In this document: in pieces, positions 37,005 through 45,335 of the stretch
Layout: each line of letters opens with the position of its first letter
Position numbering within the stretch: position 1 is the stretch's first letter
Source: Roseivivax sp. GX 12232
GTDB lineage: Bacteria; Pseudomonadota; Alphaproteobacteria; Rhodobacterales; Rhodobacteraceae
Length of the DNA: 64,000 bases
Assembly: GCF_021272185.1 (NCBI RefSeq)
Contig: NZ_JAJSEC010000003.1
Location: forward strand, 62,001 to 126,000
Direction: 5' to 3'
Notes under the pieces: model-generated
Database searches by the model: none
What the model saw: only the letters and a program-made list of their open reading frames with translations
Told to the model about the DNA's origin: nothing
Translations under genes and position numbers: made by a program

Positions 37005-37343
37005 TCAGTCGGTGCCGCCGGTGCCCGACGTGCCCGAGGTTGCCGAGCTGGAGGATCCGTCGCCGTCGCCGCCAAGCGCTGCGATGATCGCCACGAAGGT
37101 CAGGCCGGCCACGGCGGTGCCGGTCGCACCCAGCGTGCCGCCGAGATCGCCGCCACCGGCGCGCAGGCAGACCACGCGGACGTTGCCGTTGGGCAGGAAC
37201 TCGGCCGACTGGATCGACGCCCCGCTTCCGCATGCGTTCTGTGCCTGAGCAATTTGCAGGGCTTCCGCGTTGGTGCCCTGAGCGGCTGCTGCGCTCGCCG
37301 TCACGGCGAGTGCGAGGGATGCGGTAATCGCACGAATAGACAT
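37005..37343 (-). CDS. Small exported protein, GfcA/YjbE-like
   Basis: A 112-residue precursor with a clear signal peptide (MSIRAITASLALAVTASAAAAQ), two cysteines (NACG and VVCL) and a C-terminal part made of a hydrophobic Gly/Ala segment (AVAGLTFVAIIAALGG) followed by a Gly/Ser/Thr/Asp-rich tail. This layout resembles E. coli YjbE and GfcA, the small first genes of yjb and gfc polysaccharide operons. AAGGAG seven bases before the ATG fixes the start. It is transcribed upstream of the Wzc gene and has its own terminator, so it may be expressed at a higher level. Function unknown. Confidence 0.75.
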   Translation of the reverse strand: MSIRAITASLALAVTASAAAAQGTNAEALQIAQAQNACGSGASIQSAEFLPNGNVRVVCLRAGGGDLGGTLGATGTAVAGLTFVAIIAALGGDGDGSSSSATSGTSGTGGTD

Positions 37344-37594
37344 GGCCAAGCTCCTTAGGTTCGAAGACTCGAAAAAATGAATAACGTTCTGGCTGTCCAA
37401 GGCATAGCTCAAAACCGGCTCTCGTCACAAGCTTGACGATTATTTTTTGAGGAATCCCGGTTAAGCCCGCGAATTGGGCGGGAAGTCGCCGGGGCGGATG
37501 CGGAATTCTTCGGAAAATTGCGAAAATTCAGGCGATAAGCCTGTGGCGGGCGGGTCACGGGCCGGAACGATTCGGCCCGGACCGGTGCCCGCGC

Positions 37595-38593
37595 TCAGCC
37601 CAGAACGAAGATCGCGCCAAGCGCCACGAAGCCCGCGAGGAAGACCGTCTCGAGGCAGAGCATCAGCATCGCGGCGCGGCCCACCTGCATGAGTTTCGGC
37701 AGCGAGGTCTTCATGCCCACCGCCGCGATGGCGGTCAGCAGGGCCCAGCGCGACAGGTCCGAGGCCAGAGCATTGACCGTGTCGGGCACCACGCCGGTCG
37801 AATTCACCCCGGCCAGCACCAGGAAGGCCAGGACGAAGCCCGGCAGGAGCGGCGGGCGGCTGCCGGTCTCGGCGCTGCGGCGGAAGGCCAGCGCGGCCAG
37901 AAGCACCACGGGCGCCAGGAGGCTGACGCGGATCAGCTTGACCAGCGTGGCCACGTCGCCGACCTCGTCGCTGACCGAATAGCCCGCGCCGACGACCTGG
38001 GCGACGTCGTGGATCGTGCCGCCCAGGAAGACCCCGGTCACGGTGGCGTCGAAGCCCAGCCAGGCGGCCAGCATCGGGTAGAGAATCATCGCGAAGGTCG
38101 ACAGGACGGTGACGCCCACGACGGTGAAGACGATGTCCTGTTCGGAGCGTTCGTCGCGCGGCAGCACCGCGGCGATGGCCATGGCCGCCGAGGCGCCGCA
38201 GATCGCCACCGAGCCGCCGGTCAGCAGCGCGAAACGCTGGCGCCGCCCGAAGAGCGGCGCGGCCAGGAGTGCCACGCCGATGGTCGCCGCGGTGGCCAGC
38301 ACGATCAGCCCGACGAAGCCGAAGCCCAGGTCGGCCACCAGCCCCGCCGAGATCCGCAGCCCCAGAAGCGCCACCCCGAAGCGCAGCACCACCTTGGCGG
38401 CGAAATCGACACCCGGCGCGGTGCGCCCCTCCTCGGAGAGGAAATGCAGCGCGATGCCCAGGAGGATCGCCATCAGCATGGCCGGCGCGCCGTAATGTTC
38501 CGACAGGAAGGCCGCCGTCACCGCGACCAGCGCGGTCACCGCGAGGCCGGGGAAGATCGTCTGGAAGCGGTCGCGCAGCGTCTGGGTCGTCAT
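37595..38593 (-). CDS. YeiH-type putative sulfate/sulfite exporter
   Basis: A 332-residue membrane protein with about ten hydrophobic segments, belonging to the conserved YeiH family (PF03601) annotated as putative sulfate exporters. Recognisable pieces are GVALLGLRIS, TGGSVAICGASAAMAIAAV, FLGGTIHDVAQVVGAGYS and VGMKTSLPKLM. The ATG has GGAG seven bases upstream. It is the last gene after the TRAP genes, separated from dctP by a GC-rich hairpin. If the upstream flavin monooxygenase releases sulfite from a sulfonate, removal of sulfite is the obvious role of this exporter. Confidence 0.85.
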   Translation of the reverse strand: MTTQTLRDRFQTIFPGLAVTALVAVTAAFLSEHYGAPAMLMAILLGIALHFLSEEGRTAPGVDFAAKVVLRFGVALLGLRISAGLVADLGFGFVGLIVLATAATIGVALLAAPLFGRRQRFALLTGGSVAICGASAAMAIAAVLPRDERSEQDIVFTVVGVTVLSTFAMILYPMLAAWLGFDATVTGVFLGGTIHDVAQVVGAGYSVSDEVGDVATLVKLIRVSLLAPVVLLAALAFRRSAETGSRPPLLPGFVLAFLVLAGVNSTGVVPDTVNALASDLSRWALLTAIAAVGMKTSLPKLMQVGRAAMLMLCLETVFLAGFVALGAIFVLG

Positions 38594-38681
38594 CTCGGCT
38601 CCGGGTCTGGGCAATAGCTCGGGTGCGGCCGGGGGCCGGCGCGGCTGCCGTTTACGCATGTGGGAAAGCGGAGAAATGGGT

Positions 38682-38708
38682 GGCCCCGCGCGTCCATGGC
38701 GCGGGGCC
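38682..38708 (-). terminator. Hairpin between dctP-like and exporter genes
   Basis: A 10-bp perfect stem (GGCCCCGCGC with GCGCGGGGCC) and 7-nt loop, just after the dctP-like stop. It has no strong T-run, so it may attenuate rather than end transcription, or stabilise the upstream mRNA segment and so raise expression of the binding protein. Confidence 0.55.
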
Positions 38709-38716
38709 CGCGGACC

Positions 38717-39778
38717 TTACTGGATATCGGCCGCGATTTCGGCGTCGATGCGCTCTTCGGCCTCGGCGACGCTGTCGCGCAGCGCCTGGAGCACCTCTTC
38801 ACCGCCGTCGACGTTCTGCGCGAACCAGTCGTAGACCGGGGTCACGGCCTCGGAGAAGGCGTCCATCTCCTCGGCGGTGGGCACGTAGATCTCGCCGCCG
38901 GCCTCGGTGAAGGCCTGGTAGGCCGAGATCTGCTTGCGCTTGGGGCTGGCAAAGGTCGCCTGCTGCAGCTCCTTGAAGCCGTTGACGACCACCGTGCGCA
39001 GCTCTTCCGGCATGGAGGAGAAGCGCTCGTTGTTCATCACCCAGATGGCGGCCATATAGGCGTGCCCGTCAAGCGTGAGATGCTTCAGCCCGGCATCGGT
39101 GAACTTCATGTTCATGATGTCGGTCACGCCGTTCTTGGTGCCTTCCACCACGCCGGTCTGCAGCGAGGTGAAGAGTTCCGGCCACGGGATCGGCGTCGGC
39201 GAGGCGCCGAGCGTCTTGACCAGCTCCTGCGGCAGGTCGGCGACCACGGTGCGCATCTTCATGCCTTCGAGGTCCGAGGGCGAGGCGATGCGCTTCTGGG
39301 TGTTCGCGAAGTTCCGCCAGCCGCCGGTGTTGCCGATGGTCATGATGCGGATCGCGTCGCCGGAATCCTCGAGCCCCATCTCGCGCAGGGTGCGGGTGAA
39401 GGTGCCGTTGGTCAGGACCGCCTCGGCGATGCGGTCGTCGCGCATCAGGTAGGGCAGGTCGAAGACCTGGACGTAGGGGAAGATCCCCGCGGCGCCGCCC
39501 GAGGTGGTCACGAAGATGTCGATCGAGCCGTCGGCCACGCCCTGCAGGCACTCGGTGCCGTTGCCGCAAAGCTGGGTGCCGATGAAGAGCTCGACCTCGA
39601 TCGCGCCGTTCGAAGCCTTCTCGACGTAGTCCTTGAAGACCACGAGGCCGTCGTAGTCCTCGTCCTGGTCGTTGGAGTTGGCGGTGGCGCGCAGGGTGTA
39701 TTCCTGCGCCTGGGCCACACCCGCGGAGAGGCTGAGCGCCGCCGCGAGGCCGAGGCCGGTGAGGGTCTGTTTCAGCAT
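38717..39778 (-). CDS. TRAP transporter solute-binding protein (DctP family)
   Basis: A 353-residue periplasmic binding protein with signal peptide (LGLAAALSLSAGVAQAQ). The DctP fold is shown by GTQLCGNGTECLQGVADGSI (with two cysteines), GGWRNFANTQKRIASPSDLEG and MKMRTV, PELFTSLQTGVVEGTKNGV and HLTLDGHAYMA. GGAGGA precedes the ATG. It captures an organic acid-like ligand for the DctQM permease encoded upstream. The Arg in the SDLEGMKMRTV segment usually binds a carboxylate, or here possibly a sulfonate. Confidence 0.92.
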   Translation of the reverse strand: MLKQTLTGLGLAAALSLSAGVAQAQEYTLRATANSNDQDEDYDGLVVFKDYVEKASNGAIEVELFIGTQLCGNGTECLQGVADGSIDIFVTTSGGAAGIFPYVQVFDLPYLMRDDRIAEAVLTNGTFTRTLREMGLEDSGDAIRIMTIGNTGGWRNFANTQKRIASPSDLEGMKMRTVVADLPQELVKTLGASPTPIPWPELFTSLQTGVVEGTKNGVTDIMNMKFTDAGLKHLTLDGHAYMAAIWVMNNERFSSMPEELRTVVVNGFKELQQATFASPKRKQISAYQAFTEAGGEIYVPTAEEMDAFSEAVTPVYDWFAQNVDGGEEVLQALRDSVAEAEERIDAEIAADIQ

Positions 39779-39807
39779 GGTAGTCCTCCCTGTTTTTTGG
39801 ATGCTGA

Positions 39808-41283
39808 TCAGTTCACGAATCCCGCAAGTCGCGGAATGGTGAGGGAAATCGCGGGGACATAGGTGATCAAGAGGATCACCAGCACCTCCACCGCGAGGAA
39901 GGGCAGGATCGCCCGCGAGATGGATTCCACCTTCTCGCCTGACACCGATGAGGCGACGAAAAGCACCAGCCCCATGGGTGGCGTTGCCAGCCCCACGGTC
40001 AGGTTCACCGACATGATGATGGCGAAATGCACCGGGTCGACGCCGAGCGAGGTGAAGACCGGCCCGAGGATCGGCCCGAGGATGATGATCGCGGGCCCTG
40101 CGTCGAGGAACATGCCCACGATGAACAGCAGGATGTTGATCAGGAACAGCAGGGTCAGCGGGTTCTCGGAGAGCGCCAGGATGAACTCGGCCATGATCTC
40201 GGGCGCATGGCTGAGGCTGACGACGGTCTTGAAGCTGACCGCCGCGCCCACCAGCAGCAGCACCGTGGCCGAGGCGATGGCCGAGCGGCGCAGCACGTCG
40301 GCCAGATCGGCCAGCGTCATGGCCCCCAGCACCCCGTAGGAGATGATCAGCGCGTAGAGGACCGCGATGGCCGCCGCCTCGGTGGGCGTGAAGACGCCCA
40401 GGAGGATGCCGCCGAGGATGATGATCGGGGTCTGCAGCGGCGCCACGGCCTTCTTGCAGACGATGCGGAAATCCGCGTCCACGCGCTTGCGGTAGAAGAC
40501 CAGCAGGAAATGCGCGGGGATCAGGAGGCCGATGTAGACGGCGATGCCGCCCACCGCCATGCCCTCGGGCAGGAGGCCCGCGAGCAGGTAGAAGATGCCC
40601 GCGAGGTTCAGCCGCAGGAGCGCGAAGCTCACCCAGCTTTCGACCCGGCCGATCTTGGCGCCGCGGGCGACGATGCGCTCGGCCTTGGGCAGATCGAAGC
40701 GGTCGGCGAGGATGCGCACCATGACCATGAGCCCGAGGCCCACCAGGATGCCCGGCACGATGCCCGCGAGGAAGAGCGCCGCGACCGACTGGCCCATGAC
40801 ATAGGCGTAGATGATCATGATGCCCGAAGGCGGGATGATCGGCCCGATCACCGAGGAGGCCGCGGTGATCGCCGCGGCGAAGCGGCGCGAATAGCCCTGC
40901 CGCTCCATCGCGGGAATGAGCGTCGAGCCCAGCGCCGAGGTATCGGCCACCGCCGAGCCCGAGAGCCCCGCGAAGAGGATCGAGGACAGGATGTTCACAT
41001 GCGCGAGCCCGCCCCGCAGGTGACCCATGAAGGCCTGGGAGAACAGCACCAGCCGCTCGGTGATGCCGCCGCGGTTCATGATCTCGCCCGCGAGCAGGAA
41101 GAAGGGCAGGGCCATCAGCGGGAAGCTGTCCATGCCGTTGTAGAGATTGCGGTAGAGAAGCGCGAGGTCCCGCTCCTGGCCGTTCAGCCAGAGAAGCGCC
41201 CCGGGCGCGAAGAGCAGCGCGAAGAAGACCGGCAGGCCGATCATCAGGAGCAGCAGGAACAGCGGCAGGAACCAGACAAGCAT
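39808..41283 (-). CDS. TRAP transporter large permease (DctM family)
   Basis: A 491-residue polytopic membrane protein with the DctM signature (LSGSAVADTSALGSTLIPAM, PPSGIMIIYAYVMG, GVFTPTEAAAIAVLYAL). It is the ion-coupled translocation subunit. The ATG overlaps the dctQ-like TGA (TGATG); the GTG one codon earlier is an alternative start. It belongs to the monooxygenase operon. Confidence 0.93.
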   Translation of the reverse strand: MLVWFLPLFLLLLMIGLPVFFALLFAPGALLWLNGQERDLALLYRNLYNGMDSFPLMALPFFLLAGEIMNRGGITERLVLFSQAFMGHLRGGLAHVNILSSILFAGLSGSAVADTSALGSTLIPAMERQGYSRRFAAAITAASSVIGPIIPPSGIMIIYAYVMGQSVAALFLAGIVPGILVGLGLMVMVRILADRFDLPKAERIVARGAKIGRVESWVSFALLRLNLAGIFYLLAGLLPEGMAVGGIAVYIGLLIPAHFLLVFYRKRVDADFRIVCKKAVAPLQTPIIILGGILLGVFTPTEAAAIAVLYALIISYGVLGAMTLADLADVLRRSAIASATVLLLVGAAVSFKTVVSLSHAPEIMAEFILALSENPLTLLFLINILLFIVGMFLDAGPAIIILGPILGPVFTSLGVDPVHFAIIMSVNLTVGLATPPMGLVLFVASSVSGEKVESISRAILPFLAVEVLVILLITYVPAISLTIPRLAGFVN

Positions 41284-41870
41284 CACTCGGCCTCCGGCAG
41301 GTCGGCGGGGACCAGCGGCGACAGCTCGTCACCGCGCCCGGCCAGGATCAGGATGCGGCGCAGGATCAGCTCGATGTTGACCAGCGCGAGCAGGATCATC
41401 CCCAGGAAAACGGACATATACATCCAGGCGAGTTTGACCTTCACGACCTCGCCGCCGATCAGGTCGAGCGGCACCCGCAGCGAAGACGAGGCGAAGAGCC
41501 AGCCGGAATTCACATGCGTGTGGCCGAGCTGGACGCCCATGGCCAGGACGCTCATCGACATGAACAGCAGGACCAGGATCACCGTGTCGGCGAGCTTGCG
41601 GGGCAGGGCCTCGGTGATCATGTCGATCGCCACGAAGCCGCCCCGGCGCAGCCCCGAGGGTGCGGCCAGGCCGGTCATCCAGAGCATCAGGAAGCGCGCG
41701 GCCTCGTCGGGCCAGGGCAGGGCGTTGTTCAGCACGTAGCGGAACCAGACCTGCGCGAGGATCACCACCACCATGATGCCCAGCGCCAGGAGCGCCAGCC
41801 AGCGCCCGAGCGCCAGCGCCCAGGTGTTGAACAGCTCGAGCGGGACGAGCAAAGCCCGGATCAGCCCCAT
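41283..41870 (-). CDS. TRAP transporter small permease (DctQ family)
   Basis: A 195-residue protein with four membrane segments (WLALLALGIMVVVILAQVWF near residue 24, and three more) and the DctQ hallmarks RYVLNNALPWPDEAARFLML and GGFVAIDM. It pairs with the large permease. GAGGAG lies just before the ATG. It starts 82 bp after the flavin reductase gene, so readthrough from the enzymatic genes is likely. Confidence 0.9.
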   Translation of the reverse strand: MGLIRALLVPLELFNTWALALGRWLALLALGIMVVVILAQVWFRYVLNNALPWPDEAARFLMLWMTGLAAPSGLRRGGFVAIDMITEALPRKLADTVILVLLFMSMSVLAMGVQLGHTHVNSGWLFASSSLRVPLDLIGGEVVKVKLAWMYMSVFLGMILLALVNIELILRRILILAGRGDELSPLVPADLPEAE

Positions 41871-41952
41871 CTGTCTCCTCCCCTGCCTGCGCGCAGCGGG
41901 GCGCGCGCCGGTCCAAGTCTCCCGCGCCCCGTCCCGGGGCGCCGGGCCGGTG

Positions 41953-42471
41953 TCAGTCGAACGCCTGGAAGGCGCCGTAGCGGCCCTGCAGGAACAGCAG
42001 CGGTTCTCCCTCCCGCATGCGGACCCGCTGGACCCGGCCGACCACGATGACGTGGTCGCCGCCGTCGTGCACCGCCTCGCGGGCGCATTCGAAATGCGCC
42101 AGCGCCGATTCGATCAGCGGCACGCCGTTCTCGTTCTCGGTCAGGTCGCCGGGGCGGAAGCGCCGCGCGTCCTTGGCCACCTCGCCGCAAAGCGCGGCCT
42201 GGTCGGTGGCGATGACATGGATCGCGAAGTGCTGCGCCTCGGCAAAGGGCTTGAAGCGGCTCGAGGCCTTGGCCGGCGACCAGAGCACCAGCGGCGGATC
42301 GAGCGACAGCGAGGCAAAGCTGTTCGCGGTGATCGCGATCGGCCCGTCCTCGGTCTGGGTGGTCACGATGGTGACCCCGGTCGCGAAACGGCCCAACGCG
42401 TCGCGGAAGTCGCGCTCGCGGCCCGGTCCGGGCTCGAAGATCTCGTCCATCGTGCTCATGCCACCATCCAT
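41953..42471 (-). CDS. Flavin reductase family protein (candidate SmoA function)
   Basis: A 172-residue flavin reductase-like protein (FMN-binding split barrel): RDALGRFATGVTIVTT, AITANSFASLSLDPPLVLW and HFECAREAVHDGGDHVIVVG are all typical. It would supply FMNH2 to the LLM monooxygenase of the same operon, as SsuE- or SmoA-type reductases do. The ATG one base after the aldo/keto reductase TGA, with GAGG upstream, suggests translational coupling; internal Mets at residues 5 and 8 are alternatives. Confidence 0.88.
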   Translation of the reverse strand: MDGGMSTMDEIFEPGPGRERDFRDALGRFATGVTIVTTQTEDGPIAITANSFASLSLDPPLVLWSPAKASSRFKPFAEAQHFAIHVIATDQAALCGEVAKDARRFRPGDLTENENGVPLIESALAHFECAREAVHDGGDHVIVVGRVQRVRMREGEPLLFLQGRYGAFQAFD

Positions 42472-42472
42472 G

Positions 42473-43369
42473 TCAGGGCACCTCGTGGCCCAGCGCAAGG
42501 GTATAAAGCTCGAACCACGTCTCGCGGTCGATCTCAACCTTTTCGGCGGCCCCGAGGCCCTTGATCCGCTCGAGGTTGTTGGTGCCCATCACCGGCAGGA
42601 TCCGCGCGGGATGGCGCAGGAGCCAGGCCACCGCCACCGCCGCCGCGTCGACGCCCTGCGCGGTCGCGATCTCGTCGAGCTTGGCGCGCAGCCGCGCCGA
42701 GCTTTCGGCAAAAAGCGAGCCGCCGCCCAGCGGCGACCAGGCCATGGGCGCGATGCCGCGTTCCTGCAGGAAGGCCACGTCGCCGTTGGTGAAGCCCTCA
42801 TGCGCCAGCAGCGACAGCTCGATCTGGTTGGTCACCAGCGGCGTCTTCATCGCCGATTGCAGCAGCGTCCAGTCGTAGGGGCGGAAGTTCGACACGCCGA
42901 CCTGGCCGACCTTGCCCGAGGCCACCGCCTTGTCGAGCGCCGCGCCGGTCTCCTGGTGGTCCATCAGCGGGTCGGGGCGGTGGATCAAGAGAAGGTCGAT
43001 ATGCTCGATCCCCATCAGCCGCAGCGAATGGTCGACCGAGGCCTCGATATGCGCCGCGGAGGTGTCGTAATATTTCACCCGACGGTCGGCGTAGCGCCCC
43101 GCCGGCGCGACGATGTCGCACTTGGTGACGATTTCGATCTTGTCGCGCAGGTCCGAGCCCTTGAGCGCCTGGCCCAGCACCTCCTCGGCCTCGTAGCCGC
43201 CGTAGATGTCGGCCTGGTCCATGGTGGTGATGCCCTGCTCGAGGCAGGCTTCGATCTTGGCCTGCACATGGACCGGCGAGGTGTCGCTGTCGTCCGACAG
43301 CCGCCACATGCCGTAGACGATGCGGCTGAGGCTAAGATCCTGGGCGAGTTGGACGCGGGACACGGTCAC
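42473..43369 (-). CDS. Aldo/keto reductase, AKR11-like (candidate SmoB function)
   Basis: A 298-residue (alpha/beta)8 aldo/keto reductase. The catalytic tetrad is visible as Asp51 and Tyr56 (MDQADIYGGY), Lys83 (VTKCD) and His130 (LLLIHRPD). VGVSNFRPYDW and ELSLLAHEGF are close to the YdhF/AKR11 group. The GTG start overlaps the monooxygenase TGA by 4 bp (GTGA) and follows GGAGAG. In the sulfoquinovose monooxygenase pathway, an NADPH aldo/keto reductase turns 6-dehydroglucose into glucose; gene order suits that job, though other aldehydes are possible. Confidence 0.9.
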   Translation of the reverse strand: MTVSRVQLAQDLSLSRIVYGMWRLSDDSDTSPVHVQAKIEACLEQGITTMDQADIYGGYEAEEVLGQALKGSDLRDKIEIVTKCDIVAPAGRYADRRVKYYDTSAAHIEASVDHSLRLMGIEHIDLLLIHRPDPLMDHQETGAALDKAVASGKVGQVGVSNFRPYDWTLLQSAMKTPLVTNQIELSLLAHEGFTNGDVAFLQERGIAPMAWSPLGGGSLFAESSARLRAKLDEIATAQGVDAAAVAVAWLLRHPARILPVMGTNNLERIKGLGAAEKVEIDRETWFELYTLALGHEVP

Positions 43370-44523
43370 TTGCGCTCTCCTTCTGCGAGGGGGGTCGCGG
43401 GGGTCTCGCTCGGCACCCGGCCATAGACATGGGGCAGCGAGCAGGTTTCGAGGTTCGGGAGCACCTTCTCGCCGAAGTGGCGGCATTCGTCGAGATGCGG
43501 ATATCCCGAGAAGATGAAGGCGCGGATGCCCATCTTCTTGTAGCGTTCGATCTTGGACATGACCTGGTCGACCGAGCCGACAAGGGCCGCGCCGCAGCCC
43601 GAGCGCGCCCGCCCGATGCCGGTCCAGAGGCCGGGCTCCACGTAGCCGAACTGGTCGGCCAGCTCGCGCGCCCGCGCCTGGTGGCTGACCCCGAGCGATG
43701 TGGCGTCATGCGAGCGTTCGCGGATCAGCCGGCCGTATTCGTCGTCGAGCTTGGAGACGATGTAATCGGCGTATTCCCGCGCCTCCTGTTCGGTGTCGCG
43801 CACGATCATGTGCACCCGCAGCCCGTAGTCGAGCGTCCGTCCGTAGCGTTCGGCCACCGCGTTCACGTCGCGCATGCGCTGGGCGAGCTGCTCCTCGGGC
43901 TCGGGCCACATCAAGTAGACGTCGCAGTGCTGGCCGCAGAGCTCGAGCGCGTGGGGCGAGTAGCCGCCGAAGTAGAGGAGCGGCCCGCCGTTCTGCTGGT
44001 AGGGCTTGGCGGGGTCGGTCCAGAGGTTCTTGAAGTTGTAGACCTCGCCCTCGTAGTTGATCTCGTCGCGGGTCCAGGCCTGCTTGAGGATCTCCACCAC
44101 CTCGCGCGAGCGCTGGTAGCGGAAGGCGCTGTCGGCCTTCTCGCCGGGGAAGTCCGAGGAGATGACGTTCAGCGTCAGCCGGCCCTTCATCATGTGGTCG
44201 ATGGTCGCCACGGTGCGCGCCAGCATGATCGGCTGCATCTCGCCGCAGCGGATCGCGGCGAGCATGTTGATGTCCTTGGTCACCTGCGCGCCCGCGGCCA
44301 CGAAGGACAGCACGTCCTGGCCGACCTGGTAGGACGAGGGACACAGGATGTTGCGGAAGCCCTGGGCCTCGGCCTCCTTCAGGATTGAGGAGCAGTGGTC
44401 CCAGCTCGAACGCAGCCGCCCTTCGGGCACGCCGAGGAACTGGTAGTCGTCCGAGCAGAGCGCGGCGAACCAGGACACCTCGGCGGCGTCGAGATCGGCG
44501 GAGGTGACGGGCACTACGGTCAT
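43366..44523 (-). CDS. LLM-class FMNH2-dependent monooxygenase (candidate sulfoquinovose monooxygenase)
   Basis: A 385-residue bacterial-luciferase-like monooxygenase of the SsuD group. Family features include DYQFLGVPEGRLRSSWDHC, SFVAAGAQVTKDINMLAAIR, GRLTLNVISSDFPGEKADSA and the C-terminal MGIRAFIFSGYPHLDE region. SsuD-type enzymes cleave C-S bonds of sulfonates with O2 and FMNH2, giving an aldehyde and sulfite. The operon supplies a flavin reductase, an aldehyde-reducing AKR, a TRAP importer and a sulfite exporter, which together match the SmoC role. The ATG follows GAGGAA by five bases. Substrate identity is inferred, not shown. Confidence 0.85.
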   Translation of the reverse strand: MTVVPVTSADLDAAEVSWFAALCSDDYQFLGVPEGRLRSSWDHCSSILKEAEAQGFRNILCPSSYQVGQDVLSFVAAGAQVTKDINMLAAIRCGEMQPIMLARTVATIDHMMKGRLTLNVISSDFPGEKADSAFRYQRSREVVEILKQAWTRDEINYEGEVYNFKNLWTDPAKPYQQNGGPLLYFGGYSPHALELCGQHCDVYLMWPEPEEQLAQRMRDVNAVAERYGRTLDYGLRVHMIVRDTEQEAREYADYIVSKLDDEYGRLIRERSHDATSLGVSHQARARELADQFGYVEPGLWTGIGRARSGCGAALVGSVDQVMSKIERYKKMGIRAFIFSGYPHLDECRHFGEKVLPNLETCSLPHVYGRVPSETPATPLAEGERK

Positions 44524-44571
44524 GTGATTCCTCGGAAGCTCGGCGTGAATTGGCCCTTGCGTAGCATCGTC

Positions 44572-44598
44572 ATTGATGTGCATCAATAGTGTATCAAT
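44572..44598. promoter_or_regulatory. Probable GntR operator between divergent operons
   Basis: The palindrome ATTGATGTGCATCAAT (44572-44587; 7-bp half-sites around TG) is followed by a third half, GTATCAAT (44591-44598). It sits in the 92-bp gap between the monooxygenase and gntR genes and would overlap promoters of both directions. It is a natural target for the adjacent GntR protein. Confidence 0.6.
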
Positions 44599-44615
44599 TT
44601 TTCGCCGCAGAATCG

Positions 44616-45317
44616 ATGCCCGACGAAACAGCCCTTCCCCGCTACCTCCAGGTGGCCGAAACCCTGATCCGCGAGATCGCGGCGGGGCGGCTGGCCGATG
44701 GTGCGCGGCTGCCGCCCGAACGCGAGATGGCCGCCGAGCGCGAGGTCTCGGTCGGCACCCTGCGCAAGGCGCTGGCGCGGCTCGAGGAGGCGGGGCTTCT
44801 GGAGCGCATCCAGGGCTCGGGCAACTACGTGCGCCACGCCCCGCAGGAGCTGGGCCTCTACGCCTTCTTCCGGCTCGAACTGGTGGAGGGCGGCGGCTTG
44901 CCCACTGCCGAGCTGATCACCGTGGAGCGCCGCGGCAAGGAGCCGGCGATGCCGGACTTCGGCCCGGCCCCCGAGGGCCACCGCATCCGCCGCCTGCGCC
45001 GCATCGGCGGCATTCCCGCGGTGCTCGAGGAGATCTGGCTCGACGGCGCGGCGGTCGCCGAGATCGACCGTTCGGACCTCTCCGAGAGCCTCTATCTTTA
45101 CTACCGCGAGCGGCTGGGCCTGGTGATCACCCGGGCCGAGGACCGGCTCGGCGTGGCGCCGGTGCCCGATTGGGTGCCCGGCGCCGCCACGCTGACGTCG
45201 GGCGAGACCGCCGGTTTCATCGAACGCGTGAGCCAGGCCGCCGACGGCGCCCGGGTGGAATATTCCCGCACCTGGTTCGACAGCCGCCACGTCCGCTACG
45301 TGGCACGCCTCAGATAA
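44616..45317 (+). CDS. GntR family regulator (HutC/UTRA type)
   Basis: A 233-residue regulator: winged-helix N-terminus (GARLPPEREMAAEREVSVGT, LARLEEAGLLERIQGSGNYV) and a UTRA ligand-sensing domain (HRIRRLRRIGGIPAVLEEIW, YYRERLGLVITRAEDRL). HutC-type members usually sense sugars or carboxylates. The ATG gives MPDETALPRYLQV; a GTG 27 bases upstream lies inside the operator, so is unlikely. It is divergent from the monooxygenase operon and precedes a Gfo/Idh/MocA gene, so it probably controls both. Confidence 0.9.
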   Translation: MPDETALPRYLQVAETLIREIAAGRLADGARLPPEREMAAEREVSVGTLRKALARLEEAGLLERIQGSGNYVRHAPQELGLYAFFRLELVEGGGLPTAELITVERRGKEPAMPDFGPAPEGHRIRRLRRIGGIPAVLEEIWLDGAAVAEIDRSDLSESLYLYYRERLGLVITRAEDRLGVAPVPDWVPGAATLTSGETAGFIERVSQAADGARVEYSRTWFDSRHVRYVARLR

Positions 45318-45335
45318 CGAAGGGACGACTTGAGC

